DNA from: Hyalangium gracile
Lineage (GTDB): Bacteria; Myxococcota; Myxococcia; Myxococcales; Myxococcaceae
NCBI RefSeq assembly: GCF_020103725.1
Contig: NZ_JAHXBG010000002.1
Location: 434,001-498,000 of the forward strand
Reading direction: 5' to 3'
DNA length: 64,000 nucleotides
The stretch's first letter is position 1. The number at the start of each line of letters is the position of its first letter. The notes beneath the pieces are model-generated. The model saw nothing but the letters and a program-made list of their open reading frames with translations, was not told the origin of the DNA and did no database searches. The position numbers were made by a program, and so were the translations under genes. Below are positions 52,135 to 60,380 of this stretch, piece after piece.

Positions 52135-53060
52135 GCCTTCGGGTCCAGAAGCCGGGGATGTTCACGACGATCCAGGACCTCGGCCGCCCGGGCCAGGGGC
52201 GCTGGGGCGTCTCGCCATCCGGGGCGATGGACCCGCTGGCGCTGACGCTGGCCAACCTCCTCGTGGGCAACCCCGCGGGCGCCGCGGCCCTCGAGGTGAC
52301 CGCGCTCGGACCGGAGCTGCTGTTCGAGAGGGAGGCCACCTTCGCCCTCACGGGAGCCGAGCTCCGCGCCACGCTGGACGGAGCGCCCGTCGCCACGAGA
52401 CAGGCCCACCGGGCCCGCGCCGGGCAGGTGCTCCGGTTCGGGGCCAGAGCCCACGGGGCGAGGGCCTACCTGGCGGTGGCTGGAGGCCTCGGAGCCAGCG
52501 CGCAGTCCTTCCTGGGCAGCGCGGCGACGGATGTCGAGGCGCACCTCGGAGGGCTGGGTGGCCGACCGCTCCGAGCGGGGGATGTGCTCGCGCTGGCCCC
52601 TCAGCCTCCGTTCCAGCCCAGGAGCGTGCACGCGGGGTGGGAGCGCTGGTACCAGCCGCCGGACGTGGTGCGCTTCATCCCCGAGCCGGGCGCTCGCCTT
52701 CCGGCGGAGGCACTGGAGCGCTTTGAAGCCGCCCGGTTCCGGATCTCCCCGCGCTCGAACCGCATGGGCTATCGGCTCGAAGGCCCCGCGCTGCCCACGG
52801 AGACGGGAGGGCTCCAGCTCTCGGAGCCGGTGGCGCCCGGCACCATCCAGCTTCCCCCGGACGGCCAGCCCATCGTGCTGATGGCGGACCGGCAGACCAC
52901 CGGTGGCTATCCCCGGCTCGGGCACGTCCTCCGGGCCGATGTGCCGAAGCTGGCGCAGCGCTGGCTCGGGGACCCGGTGGGCTTTCGTGCCGTCACGCTC
53001 GAGGAGGCACGCCAGGCCCTGCGTGATCTGCAGGCCTGGCTCGAGCAGGCGGTGGCGTGA
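52131..53060 (+). CDS. pxpC: 5-oxoprolinase subunit C
   Basis: 309 residues from a GTG that overlaps the pxpB stop by 4 bases (GTGA). PxpC/KipA family: V-x-KPGMFTTIQDLGRPG at the N-terminus, GVSPSGAMDPLALTLANLLVGN, and the C-terminal block GTIQLPPDGQPIVLMADRQT with TGGYPRLGHV. It forms a heteromer with PxpB. Overlap with pxpA is also 4 bases, so all three subunits are probably made in fixed ratio. Confidence 0.92.
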   Translation: MSLRVQKPGMFTTIQDLGRPGQGRWGVSPSGAMDPLALTLANLLVGNPAGAAALEVTALGPELLFEREATFALTGAELRATLDGAPVATRQAHRARAGQVLRFGARAHGARAYLAVAGGLGASAQSFLGSAATDVEAHLGGLGGRPLRAGDVLALAPQPPFQPRSVHAGWERWYQPPDVVRFIPEPGARLPAEALERFEAARFRISPRSNRMGYRLEGPALPTETGGLQLSEPVAPGTIQLPPDGQPIVLMADRQTTGGYPRLGHVLRADVPKLAQRWLGDPVGFRAVTLEEARQALRDLQAWLEQAVA

Positions 53061-53800
53061 TGCTCGAAGACATCGAACAGGTGGAGACCATGGACTGTCT
53101 GCTCAACATCGATCTCGGCGAGCTGCCCGATGAGGACGAGCAGCTCTATGCGCTCGCCCATGTGGCCAACATCGCCTGTGGCGGCCACGCGGGAGACGAC
53201 GCCTCCATCCGCCAGGCCCTGGAGCGGTGCGCGCGGCATGGCACCCGGGCCGGGGCCCACCCCTCCTATGTCGATCGCGAGGGCTTCGGACGGCGGGCCC
53301 TGGACGTGACGCCGGAGGTGCTACGCGCCCAGATCGTCGAGCAGTGCGCCCGGCTCGCCGCCCAGGCCAGGACGCTCGGTGTCCCTCTGGAGTTCGCCAA
53401 GCCGCATGGAGCGCTCTACCACTCGGCGAACCGGGAGCCGGCGCTGGCTCGGGCGGTGGTCTCCGCGGTGAAGGAGGTGCTCGGCGCCCAGGTCATCGTC
53501 GTCGGCCCGGGCGCGGGGGCGCTGCGCGAGGCCGCCCGGGAGTCAGGGCTCCCCTACGCGCGCGAGGGCTTCGCCGATCGAGGCACGCTGCCAGATGGGA
53601 CACTCGTGCCCCGCGGGCAGCCCGGCGCCGTCATCACCGATCCCCGTGTGGCCCGGGAGAACGCGGTCCGCCTGGCCCGGGGAGGCACCATCGACACGCT
53701 CTGCGTTCACGGTGATACACCCGGGGCGGTGGCCGTGGCCCGCGAGGTCCGAGCGGCGCTCGACGCACTGGAGCCCGTTCAGGGTGAGCATAAACGTTGA
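53057..53800 (+). CDS. pxpA: 5-oxoprolinase subunit A (LamB/YcsF family)
   Basis: 247 residues; the GTG at 53057 or the ATG at 53060 can start it, both overlapping the pxpC stop. The family's opening DLN-x-D-x-GE loop appears as LLNIDLGE, so the usual Cys (NCD) is Ile. HVANIACGGHAGD, AGAHPSYVDREGFGRR, FAKPHGALYHSA and LCVHGDTPGAV follow and supply the conserved Asp/His residues. Probably active; the altered loop deserves note. It completes pxpBCA. Confidence 0.92.
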   Translation: MMLEDIEQVETMDCLLNIDLGELPDEDEQLYALAHVANIACGGHAGDDASIRQALERCARHGTRAGAHPSYVDREGFGRRALDVTPEVLRAQIVEQCARLAAQARTLGVPLEFAKPHGALYHSANREPALARAVVSAVKEVLGAQVIVVGPGAGALREAARESGLPYAREGFADRGTLPDGTLVPRGQPGAVITDPRVARENAVRLARGGTIDTLCVHGDTPGAVAVAREVRAALDALEPVQGEHKR

Positions 53801-53903
53801 CCGTGCCGGTTGCGGATCCGCACGGAGAGTCTCAGGTCAGCGACGCGCGGCCCCATCTGATGGATACTGTCGGCGCCCTTGCAGGGGGATTCATGGAGGC
53901 CGC

Positions 53904-54515
53904 ATGAAAGCGCAGCGACTCACGAAGGCTCTCGTCCCGATGTTCCTCGGCCTGTGTCTGGCGGGGAGCACGGCGCTGGCCGCGGGCGTCAAGCAGCGCA
54001 AGCCCTCCGGCCGGGAGATGGCCACCCTGAAGGAGCTCTTCGCGGGCAAGGAGCTCAACACCAAGAAGGCGCTGTCCGTGTCCACCAAGAGCATGGGCGC
54101 CTTCCTCTTCGCGCCGGTGATGGACTTCACCGCGAGGCCGCCGCTGCAGCTCCACCTGGTGCAGGACCAGAAGATCCTCCTCACGCTCGCGCCGACGCCG
54201 GGGGACAAGACGTGGCCCGTCCTCCGCTTCGAGGGTGTCCTCTTCAAGGATCTGAACGATGACGGCTTCGAGGACGTGGTGACGCTGACCCGGTACATGC
54301 CCATGTCCGGGCCCAAGGCGAACCAGGTCTTCGCCCAGGGCGCCCTGTACCTGGGCCGGGGCGGCAAGTCCTTCGAGCTGCTCACCGGCGAGGTCCACAC
54401 CGCCCTCAACGAGACGCCTCCGTCCTCGATGGCCGATCTGCAGAAGCGGCTGAAGAAGCTCGACAAGCGCAAGCTGGTCCTCCCCGCGCAGGTCAGCACC
54501 GGCCCGAAGCCCTGA
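53904..54515 (+). CDS. Secreted protein of unknown function with VCBS/FG-GAP-like motif
   Basis: 203 residues from the ATG with GGAGG four bases upstream; the frame upstream crosses pxpA and is not used. Signal peptide core PMFLGLCLAGSTALA. In the middle FKDLNDDGFEDVVTL is a calcium-loop pattern as in FG-GAP/VCBS repeats, here only once. The C-terminus is Lys-rich. No family recognised. Monocistronic, 103 bases after pxpA and possibly separately transcribed. Confidence 0.72.
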   Translation: MKAQRLTKALVPMFLGLCLAGSTALAAGVKQRKPSGREMATLKELFAGKELNTKKALSVSTKSMGAFLFAPVMDFTARPPLQLHLVQDQKILLTLAPTPGDKTWPVLRFEGVLFKDLNDDGFEDVVTLTRYMPMSGPKANQVFAQGALYLGRGGKSFELLTGEVHTALNETPPSSMADLQKRLKKLDKRKLVLPAQVSTGPKP

Positions 54516-54734
54516 GCCACACGCCGGCTTCCCTTCCCTTGCCTACCGGCTCACGGGAAGACACACAGCCAGCGTTCCAGCCCGCCCCAAAGTCTCCACT
54601 GTCATTGCCTCATTTCCGTCTGGATTTGAGGGTAAAAGACAGACATGTCCGAGAGCGTGTGGAAAAACAAATCACTCACCAGCCGAGCGAGCCATGCCAT
54701 GATTCACGCGCGGTGATTCTCGGGAGGTGAGAGT

Positions 54735-56441
54735 GTGCGTCGGACTCCTGTTGATAGTCGCGGTGCTGGCTGCTCGAGAAACACTCCCTGGCCGCGGCGG
54801 TGGAGCGCCTGGGGAGCCCTGGTGCTGGTGCTCACCAGCTGCCAGGGGATGAACACGGAGCCCTCGGGAGAAGGAGAACCGGAGCCCGGTGGAAAACTCC
54901 CCGAGGCCTCTGCCCTTCCCGTGCAGGTCATCCGTCGGCTCAACCGGACGGAATACACGAACACGGTGAGGGAGCTGCTGGGCCCGGGCGCCACCACCGC
55001 GCAGGTGCTGCCGGCCGACGATCAGGTGGACGGCTACGACAACAACGCCCAGGTGCTGGGCATCAGCCCCCTGCTGCTGGAGAAGTACGCGCTGGCGGCG
55101 GAGGATCTGGTGACGTCGGCGCTGGCCTCCACCAACGCGGAGGGGCGGGCGAGGCTGCTCACCTGTGACTTCTCGGGAGCGAACGAGGGGCCGTGCGCGA
55201 AGCAGATCCTCTCTCGCTTCGGGCGCAAGGCGTGGCGCCGGCCGCTGACCGAGGAGGACGTGGGCCGGCTGCTCGCGCTGGTGCAGGAGAGCCGCGCGGC
55301 GGGCGACGCCTTCGAGGTGGCGCTGGGCGTGGGGCTGCAGGCCATCCTCACCTCGCCGCACTTCCTCTTCCGCGTGGAGCTCAATCCGGCCGTCGGGCTG
55401 CCGGACACGCAGCCGCTCACCACCTTCGAGCTGGCCACGCGGCTGTCCTATCTCCTCTGGAGCGGCCCGCCGGACGAGGCGCTGCTGGCGGCGGCGGAGA
55501 GCGGAGCGCTGCGGGAGGACACGGAGCTGGAGCGGCAGACGCGGCGGATGCTCGCGGAGCCGCGCGCGGCGGCGCTGGTGGACAACTTCGCCAGCCAGTG
55601 GCTGCGCACGCGGCAGCTCGCCCTGACGCAGCCCTCCCCTGCCCTGTACCCCACCTTCGAGACGCGTCAGCTGGGCCCGGCCATGGCCCAGGAGACGGCG
55701 CTCGTGTTCGCCGAGCTGCTGCAGGGCGACCGCAGCATCCTGGATCTGGTGGACGCGGACTTCACGTACGTGAACGCGGCGCTGGCGGCCCACTACGGCA
55801 TCCCCGGCACCTTCGACCCGAGCCGCTTCACGCGCGTGACGCTCTCCGCGGACAGCCACCGGCGCGGCATCCTCACCCACGGCAGCATCCTGGCGCTGAA
55901 CGCGACGCCCACGCGCAACTCGACGGTGAAGCGCGGCAAGTGGGTGCTGGGCCGGCTGCTGTGCCAGGAGCCGCCTCCGCCTCCGCCGAGCGTGCCGCAG
56001 CTGCCCACGGGGCCCACCTCAGCGGGCTCGCTGCGCCAGCGCATGGAGCAGCACGTGAGCGATCCGGCGTGCTCCGGCTGCCACGTGAAGATGGACCCCA
56101 TCGGCTTCGCGCTCGAGCACTACGACGCCATCGGCGCCTGGCGGATGATGGACGGCGCCTTCGCCATCGACGCGCGGGGCACGCTGCCGGATGGCCGCTC
56201 CTTCAACGGCGCGATCGATCTGGCCAGCACGCTAAAGCAGGATCCGGATCTTCCCGGGTGCGTCGTGCGCCACCTCTTCACCTACGCGCTGGGCCGGCAG
56301 CCCGAGTACGCGGACGAGGCGGCGCTGGCGCGGCTCACGCAGTCCTTCCAGGAGAAGGGCTATCGGATGCGGGAGCTGCTGGTCCAGCTGGTGCTCAGTC
56401 CTTCCTTCCGGATGCGCCGTGCGCAGGAGGCCCTGCAATGA
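54735..56441 (+). CDS. DUF1592 domain protein (DUF1587/1592/1588/1585 architecture)
   Basis: 568 residues from a GTG preceded by GGGAGGTGAG. Possible lipoprotein (LVLTSC). Family blocks in order: IRRLNRTEYTNTVRELLG (DUF1587-like); FGRKAWRRPLTEEDVGRL then SPHFLFRVEL (DUF1592); DADFTYVNAALAAHYGI and RRGILTHGSILALNATPTRNSTVKRGKWVLG (DUF1588); and a C-terminal CSGCHVKMDPIGFALEHYDAIG (DUF1585-like, with a CxxCH-like heme-c motif that reads CSGCH). Found in planctomycetes and myxobacteria next to DUF1552 proteins, as here with a 4-base overlap. Function undefined; an exported complex is likely. Confidence 0.92.
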   Translation: MRRTPVDSRGAGCSRNTPWPRRWSAWGALVLVLTSCQGMNTEPSGEGEPEPGGKLPEASALPVQVIRRLNRTEYTNTVRELLGPGATTAQVLPADDQVDGYDNNAQVLGISPLLLEKYALAAEDLVTSALASTNAEGRARLLTCDFSGANEGPCAKQILSRFGRKAWRRPLTEEDVGRLLALVQESRAAGDAFEVALGVGLQAILTSPHFLFRVELNPAVGLPDTQPLTTFELATRLSYLLWSGPPDEALLAAAESGALREDTELERQTRRMLAEPRAAALVDNFASQWLRTRQLALTQPSPALYPTFETRQLGPAMAQETALVFAELLQGDRSILDLVDADFTYVNAALAAHYGIPGTFDPSRFTRVTLSADSHRRGILTHGSILALNATPTRNSTVKRGKWVLGRLLCQEPPPPPPSVPQLPTGPTSAGSLRQRMEQHVSDPACSGCHVKMDPIGFALEHYDAIGAWRMMDGAFAIDARGTLPDGRSFNGAIDLASTLKQDPDLPGCVVRHLFTYALGRQPEYADEAALARLTQSFQEKGYRMRELLVQLVLSPSFRMRRAQEALQ

Positions 56442-57790
56442 AGAAGTCCTGGGAGCTGTCTCGGCGAACGTTGCTGCGAGGAGCCGGCACGCTGCTGGCG
56501 CTGCCCGTGCTGGAGGCCATGGCCCCGGCGGTGGCCCGAGCCCAGGCGGCCGGAGCCCCCTCTCCGCGGCGGATGGCCGTCTTCTTCGTCCCCAATGGCA
56601 TGTACCCGCCGGAGTGGTACCCGGCGACGAGCGGCGAGGGCTACGCGCTCAGCCCGCTGCTGACCCCGCTGGCGCCCTTCAAGAGCGACGTCCTGGTGCT
56701 CTCGGGCCTGGGGAACAAGCCGAGCCACGCGTCCTCGGTGGACGTGGGGCACGTGGCCTCCACCTCCACGCTGCTCACCGGCACCTCGGTGGCGGACGGG
56801 CCGCTGCGCAACGGCATCTCGATGGATCAGGTGGCCGCCGCCCAGCTCAAGCAGTACACGCGCTTCCCCTCGCTGGAGCTGGGGACGAAGAGCGGCACCT
56901 CGTTCGTGCTGCACAACAACATCTCGTGGAGCGCGAACTCCACGCCCATGCCCAAGGAGATCCGCCCGGACGTCCTCTTCGATCGGCTCTTCGAGGGGAT
57001 GAACTCGAACCAGAGCAACCAGCAGGCCGAGGCTCGGCGGCGACGAAGGCTGAGCGTCCTGGACGCCGTGAAGGAGGACGCGACGCGGCTGGAGTCTCGG
57101 CTCGGGCGGCAGGATCGGCTCCGGGTGGACGAGTACCTGACGGGCGTGCGCGAGTTGGAGCAGCGGGTGGAGCAGACACGGCCGGTGCAGTGCACACCGG
57201 GCGCGAAGCCCGCGGAGCCGACGGACGTGCGCGATCAGGTGAAGTTGATGCTGGACATGATGGTGCTGGCCTTCCAGTGCGACATGACGCGGGTGGCCAC
57301 CTTCATGTACGGCGAGGCGGTGGACGACAGCAGCTACGACTTCCTCACGGTGGCCGACGACCAGGGCAACCGGGTGCCGGTGAGCCAGGGCCACCACACG
57401 CTCAGCCATGAGATTGCTCCAGGCTCGCTGAGCCAGCGCATGTACAGCGCCATCTGCAAGTGGGAGGTGGAGCAGTTCGCCTACCTCCTCTCGAAGATGA
57501 AGGCGGTGCAGGAGCCGGACGGCACGCTGCTGGACAACTCGGTGGTGATGTTCGCCAGCGGCATTGGCGAGTCGAACCTGCACGACACGCTCAACATGCC
57601 GGTGGTGCTGGCGGGCCGGGGCGGCGGGAAGATCCGACCGGGGCGCCACGTGGTCTACAAGGACTACACCAACTTCTTCACGCCGGGTGTGCCCATCACC
57701 AAGCTCTTCATCTCCATGCTCGGCACCGTCGGGGTGAACGTGACGAAGTTCGGCCAGGACGGAGACGGTCCGCTGCCCAACCTCGCCTGA
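56438..57790 (+). CDS. DUF1552 domain protein, Tat-type signal
   Basis: 450 residues. The N-terminus LSRRTLLRGAGTLLALPVLEAM is a twin-arginine-like signal, so it is exported folded. DUF1552 body: RMAVFFVPNGMYPPEWYP, HVASTSTLLTGT, ISMDQVAAAQ, DYLTGVRELE-type helix, and near the end SNLHDTLNMPVVLAG. It is usually related to sulfatase/phosphatase-like DUF1501 proteins, but no intact catalytic set is evident. It overlaps the DUF1592 gene by 4 bases and is its constant partner. All 11 Tyr codons checked are TAC, a useful contrast with the gene at 62427. Confidence 0.92.
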   Translation: MKKSWELSRRTLLRGAGTLLALPVLEAMAPAVARAQAAGAPSPRRMAVFFVPNGMYPPEWYPATSGEGYALSPLLTPLAPFKSDVLVLSGLGNKPSHASSVDVGHVASTSTLLTGTSVADGPLRNGISMDQVAAAQLKQYTRFPSLELGTKSGTSFVLHNNISWSANSTPMPKEIRPDVLFDRLFEGMNSNQSNQQAEARRRRRLSVLDAVKEDATRLESRLGRQDRLRVDEYLTGVRELEQRVEQTRPVQCTPGAKPAEPTDVRDQVKLMLDMMVLAFQCDMTRVATFMYGEAVDDSSYDFLTVADDQGNRVPVSQGHHTLSHEIAPGSLSQRMYSAICKWEVEQFAYLLSKMKAVQEPDGTLLDNSVVMFASGIGESNLHDTLNMPVVLAGRGGGKIRPGRHVVYKDYTNFFTPGVPITKLFISMLGTVGVNVTKFGQDGDGPLPNLA

Positions 57791-57892
57791 GGCGCGCGGC
57801 GGCGGGGCCGCCCGGCGCGAAAAGGGGCTTCCCGAAAGGGCGGTAATTCCTGCAAGGTTCGCAAACACCCCTTGCCGGAAGAGCCCCCCTCC

Positions 57893-59416
57893 ATGCCGCT
57901 TCGCCTTGCCCTCCTCCTCGCGCTGGGCGTGCTGTTCGCGTCCACCTCGGTGCACGCGCAGCCCGCGTACAACGAGCTGCGCCAGAAGTCGTCGCACAAC
58001 TCGTACCAGCGTCACGAGGCGCTGCTCGATCAGCTCGTCTACCACCGCATCCGCTCCATCGAGCTGGACATCCACACCGGCAAGGACGGCCGGTCCAAGA
58101 TGACGGGCGACTGGTTCGTCTACCACGACGACGGAGAGCCGGAGACCACGTACCACCGGCTCTCGGACTGCCTGGCCGAGCTGCGGGCCTTCAACGCGGC
58201 CAACCCCAGGCATGAAGTGGTGACGGTGTGGATCGATCTCAAGGATGACTTCGAGGGCACCCGGATGCCGCAGGATCTGGATGCCCTGCTCATCAGGAGC
58301 CTGCCGCCTGACTCCATCTTCACGCCCGAGGAAGTGATGGAGAGGTGCCCGGGCGTGAGCAGCCTCCAGGCGGCGCTGACGGGTGCCTGCACCTGGCCCA
58401 CCCACGAGGAGCTGCGTGGCCGGTTCATCTTCGCCCTCACGGGTGGAAGCGCAACCGCCAGCAAGCTGGGCACCTATGCCCCCGACGGCGCCACCGCGCT
58501 CACGCGCCAGGGCTTCATCGCGCCGGACCTGAGGACCTTCACGGACATCAGCGCCCGGCAGCACGTGGTCTTCTTCAACATGGAGAACGCCTACTCCTTC
58601 CTGGCCACCCACGTGCACCTGGCCAACTTCATCGGCCGAGTGTGGGGCGTGAACGACTCGAACAGCTGGACCAACGCGTCGGCCTTCAACGCCCACCACA
58701 TCGCCACGGACAAGGTGAACTACCACGTCGATCCGTGGGCGGTGACGCACAACAGCCGCGGCTGGCCCTTCCAGTGCCTGGAGGGCTGGCCCTGCGGGAG
58801 CAACCAGGAGCTGGTGGATGTCATCGGCACGGAGGTGGACTCGGGGGACATCTGGAGCGGCAGCGACAGCTTCTTCTTCGCCCATGAGAGCAACAGCGCG
58901 GTGACGACGACGACGTGGACGACGTCGGTGTCCACGCCCAACAGCCACGTGGAGGAGTGGGGCAAGGCGTGCCTCATGGCGCGCGCGGGCACGGCGGCCA
59001 ACGCGCGCTACTTCGCGGTGTGCCGCGCGTCGGACAACCACAAGCTGCGCATCCAGTACCGGACGGCGACGGGGGGAGCCTCCTCGTCCGCCGAGGTGGA
59101 CATCGTCGCGCCGGACACGGTGGATCAGGAGAGCCTCACCTTCATCAGGCTCACCGTGCAGTATGACGGGACGCAGACCTGCGCGACGGGGCACGGCTCG
59201 CAGAACGGCTCCACGTGGATGTTCATCGGCAGCAAGTGCATCTCGGGGCTGCTGGGCAACCAGGGGCTGGCGGTCAGCTCGCACGGCAGCGGCCGGGTGA
59301 AGCTGCTCTTCAGCAACGTGAAGCGCGGCTCCACGCTCTACCGGGCCGCCAACTTCCCGAACAGGACCGCCATCGGCGGGGCGAGCTCCTCGCGCATCTT
59401 CGACGGCTTCTTCTGA
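57893..59416 (+). CDS. Secreted PI-PLC-like phosphodiesterase (Ca2+-dependent type)
   Basis: 507 residues from the ATG with GGAAGAG about 9 bases upstream. Signal peptide to SVHAQ. The TIM-barrel phosphodiesterase half (about 24-310) has SSHNSYQ (catalytic His35), IRSIELDIH (57-61, metal ligands) and WFVYHDD (His78). These match the family of calcium-dependent phosphoinositide phospholipase C-like enzymes. A C-terminal ~190-residue region is Ser/Thr-rich and beta, possibly a lectin or binding domain. It likely cleaves a phosphodiester lipid or glycerophosphodiester outside the cell, which would fit a predatory lifestyle (inference). Confidence 0.85.
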   Translation: MPLRLALLLALGVLFASTSVHAQPAYNELRQKSSHNSYQRHEALLDQLVYHRIRSIELDIHTGKDGRSKMTGDWFVYHDDGEPETTYHRLSDCLAELRAFNAANPRHEVVTVWIDLKDDFEGTRMPQDLDALLIRSLPPDSIFTPEEVMERCPGVSSLQAALTGACTWPTHEELRGRFIFALTGGSATASKLGTYAPDGATALTRQGFIAPDLRTFTDISARQHVVFFNMENAYSFLATHVHLANFIGRVWGVNDSNSWTNASAFNAHHIATDKVNYHVDPWAVTHNSRGWPFQCLEGWPCGSNQELVDVIGTEVDSGDIWSGSDSFFFAHESNSAVTTTTWTTSVSTPNSHVEEWGKACLMARAGTAANARYFAVCRASDNHKLRIQYRTATGGASSSAEVDIVAPDTVDQESLTFIRLTVQYDGTQTCATGHGSQNGSTWMFIGSKCISGLLGNQGLAVSSHGSGRVKLLFSNVKRGSTLYRAANFPNRTAIGGASSSRIFDGFF

Positions 59417-59513
59417 GCCGGCGCGCCGGGAGCGGCGGGAGACTCCGGGGATTGAATAAACGAGCGGCCTTGCTCGTCGCGGCCCTGCCACTCTTCCGTC
59501 CCCAGGGCCGCTC

Positions 59514-60170
59514 ATGCTCCTCACACTGCTCGGCATCACCCTCCTCGCCTCCGCTCCCCCCTTTCCTCCTCCCGACTGCCTGTCCGCCAATGGGAAGAGG
59601 GCCTGCGGCTACTCGTGCCGCGCCAGCTTCGAAGAGGTCCGCTGCGCCAGCACTCCCTACGGGACGTGCGCCACCTTCGATGGCCGGGTGGTCTGCTTCG
59701 ATCCACCGGCCTCGGCCATCCACCACCCGCCCGACCAGGGGCTGCGCCCGGAGTGCAAGGGCGTGGCGGGCCAGGCTGCCTGTGGCTTCAACTGTCTCGT
59801 GGCCAAGGGCCGGGTCGCCTGTGCGCGAACGCCCTACGGGGTGTGCCGGGAGCACTACGGCCAGCTGGTGTGCTGGGATCCGTCGGAGGCCACCATCCAC
59901 GAGTACGGCTCGGACATCCCCAGGCCCGAGTGCCTCACGGCCTCCACGGCGCTGGGGTGCGGCTATGACTGCAAGGCCGACCGTTCGGAGGTGAAGTGCG
60001 CGACGCCGCCGCGCGGCCGGTGCGAGAAGCAGGACTCGGTGTTCGAGTGCTTCGATCCGCCCATCCTCACGCAGTGCGCGCACACCCAGCCGCCCGACCC
60101 CAGCGAGATCCGCAAGCCGAAGAGCCAGAGGCAGGAGTCGAAGCCGGCCACCCCCACGCCGTCGAACTGA
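59514..60170 (+). CDS. Secreted protein with three Cys-rich repeats
   Basis: 218 residues. Short signal peptide (MLLTLLGITLLASA). Three tandem repeats of about 55 residues follow at about 20-70, 78-128 and 136-185. Each has the pattern (E/D)C-x6-10-CGY-x-C-x6-V-x-CA-x-TP(Y/R)G-x-C-x6-x-CFDPP. Six Cys per repeat suggest three disulfides in each. A polar Lys/Pro/Thr tail closes it. No family name known to me; function unknown. Confidence 0.78.
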   Translation: MLLTLLGITLLASAPPFPPPDCLSANGKRACGYSCRASFEEVRCASTPYGTCATFDGRVVCFDPPASAIHHPPDQGLRPECKGVAGQAACGFNCLVAKGRVACARTPYGVCREHYGQLVCWDPSEATIHEYGSDIPRPECLTASTALGCGYDCKADRSEVKCATPPRGRCEKQDSVFECFDPPILTQCAHTQPPDPSEIRKPKSQRQESKPATPTPSN

Positions 60171-60380
60171 CGCGCCCCGGGAAGGCGGATGGCCACGAGG
60201 CGGAGCGCGCTGCCCAGTAAGTGCTCCGCCTCGGCCTGACTCGCTCCGAGCCTTCCCAGGGCGTGGAAGCGGATTTCCCCTCCCCCACGGGCCTGGGTTC
60301 GCGGGCATCCCCCCGTGAACCGGCACCCCACCTGCAAGTGCCACGACTCACGGACGCCCGTTCCAAGCGAGGGCGTACCG

